From Candidatus Neoflavobacterium equi (lineage in GTDB: Bacteria; Bacteroidota; Bacteroidia; Flavobacteriales; Flavobacteriaceae), in NCBI GenBank assembly GCA_018065745.1, contig JAGHSS010000132.1, forward strand, positions 1 through 7,012: DNA of 7,012 nucleotides, written 5' to 3'. Under the pieces are notes generated by a model that was not told the origin of the DNA, made no database searches, and was given only the letters and a program-made list of their open reading frames with translations. Positions 6,103 to 7,012 of this stretch are shown in pieces. The translations under genes were made by a program, and so were the position numbers. The first letter of the stretch is position 1; the number at the start of each line of letters is the position of its first letter.

Positions 6103-7005
6103 ATGAAAGAGCAATTTTTTAGTTATATACAAAATTTACAGGATCAAATCACGTCGCGCTTAGAAGCTGTTGACGGCACGGCTAAATTCATGGAAGACCT
6201 TTGGGAACGTCCTGGAGGCGGTGGTGGAAGAACACGTGTCATTGAAAATGGAAGTGTTTTTGAAAAAGGCGGTGTCAATATTTCTGCGGTTCACGGCGCT
6301 TTGCCTGAAACCATGCAAAAAGCGTTTAACGTGGGTGATGTTGATTTTTATGCCTGCGGTTTGAGTTTGGTATTACATCCCAAAAACCCGATGGTACCAA
6401 CAGTACACGCCAACTGGCGCTATTTTGAAATGTATGACAAGCAAGGAACAAAAGTAGGTTCTTGGTTTGGAGGCGGTCAGGACTTAACCCCTTACTACCT
6501 TTTTGAAGAGGATGCTACACATTTTCATCAAGTTTGCAAAAACGCCTGTGACAAACACGATCCTGCGTTTTACCCAAAATACAAAGCCGTTTGCGATCAG
6601 TATTTTTGGAATGCTCACAGAAATGAAGCCCGCGGTATTGGAGGTCTTTTCTTTGATCACTTGGTGGAAACTCCAGAAATGTCCATGGACGCTTGGTTTA
6701 ACTTTGTCACAGAAGTTGGAAACAGCTTTTTGGAGAGTTATGTTCCCATTGTGGAGCGCAGAAAAGCGTTGGAATACACCCAAGAGCAACGCACATGGCA
6801 AGAGATCAGACGCGGACGTTATGTGGAATTCAACCTGGTACACGACAAGGGAACCATCTTTGGTTTGAAGACCAACGGTAGAATAGAATCCATTTTAATG
6901 TCCTTACCACCACACGTTCAGTGGGTGTATGACCACCATCCAGAAAGCGGAAGTTGGGAAGAAAAACTGATCAACGTCTTGGAAAATCCAAGAGCTTGGG
7001 TCTAA
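6103..7005 (+). CDS. hemF: Oxygen-dependent coproporphyrinogen III oxidase
   Basis: HemF converts coproporphyrinogen III to protoporphyrinogen IX by two oxidative decarboxylations using O2. The 300-aa length is nearly the same as E. coli HemF. Visible signatures are a Gly-rich GGGGGRTRVIENG (38-50), VFEKGGVNISAVHG (52-65), PTVHANWRYFEMYD (99-112), WFGGGQDLTPYY (121-132, with the conserved Asp127), and NEARGIGGLFFDH near 174-186. The C-terminal part includes RRGRYVEFNLVHDKGTIFGL and ends SWEEKLINVLENPRAWV, as in full-length family members. Conserved histidines His92, His102 and His172 correspond to residues implicated in metal or substrate handling in E. coli; His140 and His142 are also near. 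It lies 9 bp after the hypothetical gene, with no Shine-Dalgarno sequence in the gap. Only 7 bp follow the stop before the window ends, so its terminator and neighbours are not visible. Confidence 0.97.
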   Translation: MKEQFFSYIQNLQDQITSRLEAVDGTAKFMEDLWERPGGGGGRTRVIENGSVFEKGGVNISAVHGALPETMQKAFNVGDVDFYACGLSLVLHPKNPMVPTVHANWRYFEMYDKQGTKVGSWFGGGQDLTPYYLFEEDATHFHQVCKNACDKHDPAFYPKYKAVCDQYFWNAHRNEARGIGGLFFDHLVETPEMSMDAWFNFVTEVGNSFLESYVPIVERRKALEYTQEQRTWQEIRRGRYVEFNLVHDKGTIFGLKTNGRIESILMSLPPHVQWVYDHHPESGSWEEKLINVLENPRAWV

Positions 7006-7012
7006 ATAAATA

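Noticed and set aside
6484..6868. Overlapping ~120-aa open frames on both strands inside hemF
   Set aside because: Both are out-of-frame shadows of a well-conserved hemF coding sequence.

Overview
This window looks like a chromosomal heme-biosynthesis locus from the Bacteroidota, most likely Flavobacteriales or Flavobacteriaceae. The evidence is AT-rich DNA, start codons without recognisable Shine-Dalgarno sequences, a Bacteroidota-type -7 element (TAnnTTTG) ahead of hemA, and flavobacterial-looking protein variants such as the ILGDFEIISQVK stretch of HemA. The taxonomic placement is from recalled family features, not from a search.

Layout. Positions 1-448 carry no gene. They hold a tandem array of roughly 71-bp units, clear from 149 and increasingly decayed towards the left edge. 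The array runs into the 3' end of an AraC/XylS-type regulator on the minus strand (449-1330), and the last codons of that gene are themselves homologous to a repeat unit. A noncoding, AT-rich divergent region (1331-1762) separates the regulator from the hem genes. It contains a perfect 12-bp palindrome near the regulator start, a perfect 17-bp dyad (1579-1595), a repeated ~20-bp motif in two good copies plus one weaker copy, and the likely hemA promoter. On the plus strand follow hemA (1763-3022), hemC (overlapping hemA by 8 bp), hemD (5 bp after hemC) and hemE (35 bp after hemD). A strong intrinsic terminator follows hemE. A 119-aa protein of unknown function then starts 13 nt beyond the T-run, and hemF follows 9 bp after it.

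Function. HemA makes glutamate-1-semialdehyde from glutamyl-tRNA (C5 pathway). HemC polymerises porphobilinogen, HemD closes the ring to uroporphyrinogen III, HemE decarboxylates it to coproporphyrinogen III, and HemF oxidises that to protoporphyrinogen IX using O2. HemL, HemB and the last steps (protoporphyrinogen oxidation, ferrochelatase) are not in the window. HemF implies heme synthesis under oxygen.

The genes themselves are ordinary and appear intact. The parts worth a second look are the repeat array that includes the tail of the regulator gene, the structured divergent promoter region, the terminator that splits the hem cluster, and the small unknown gene before hemF. I found no evidence for a mobile element, CRISPR array, RNA gene or defence system.
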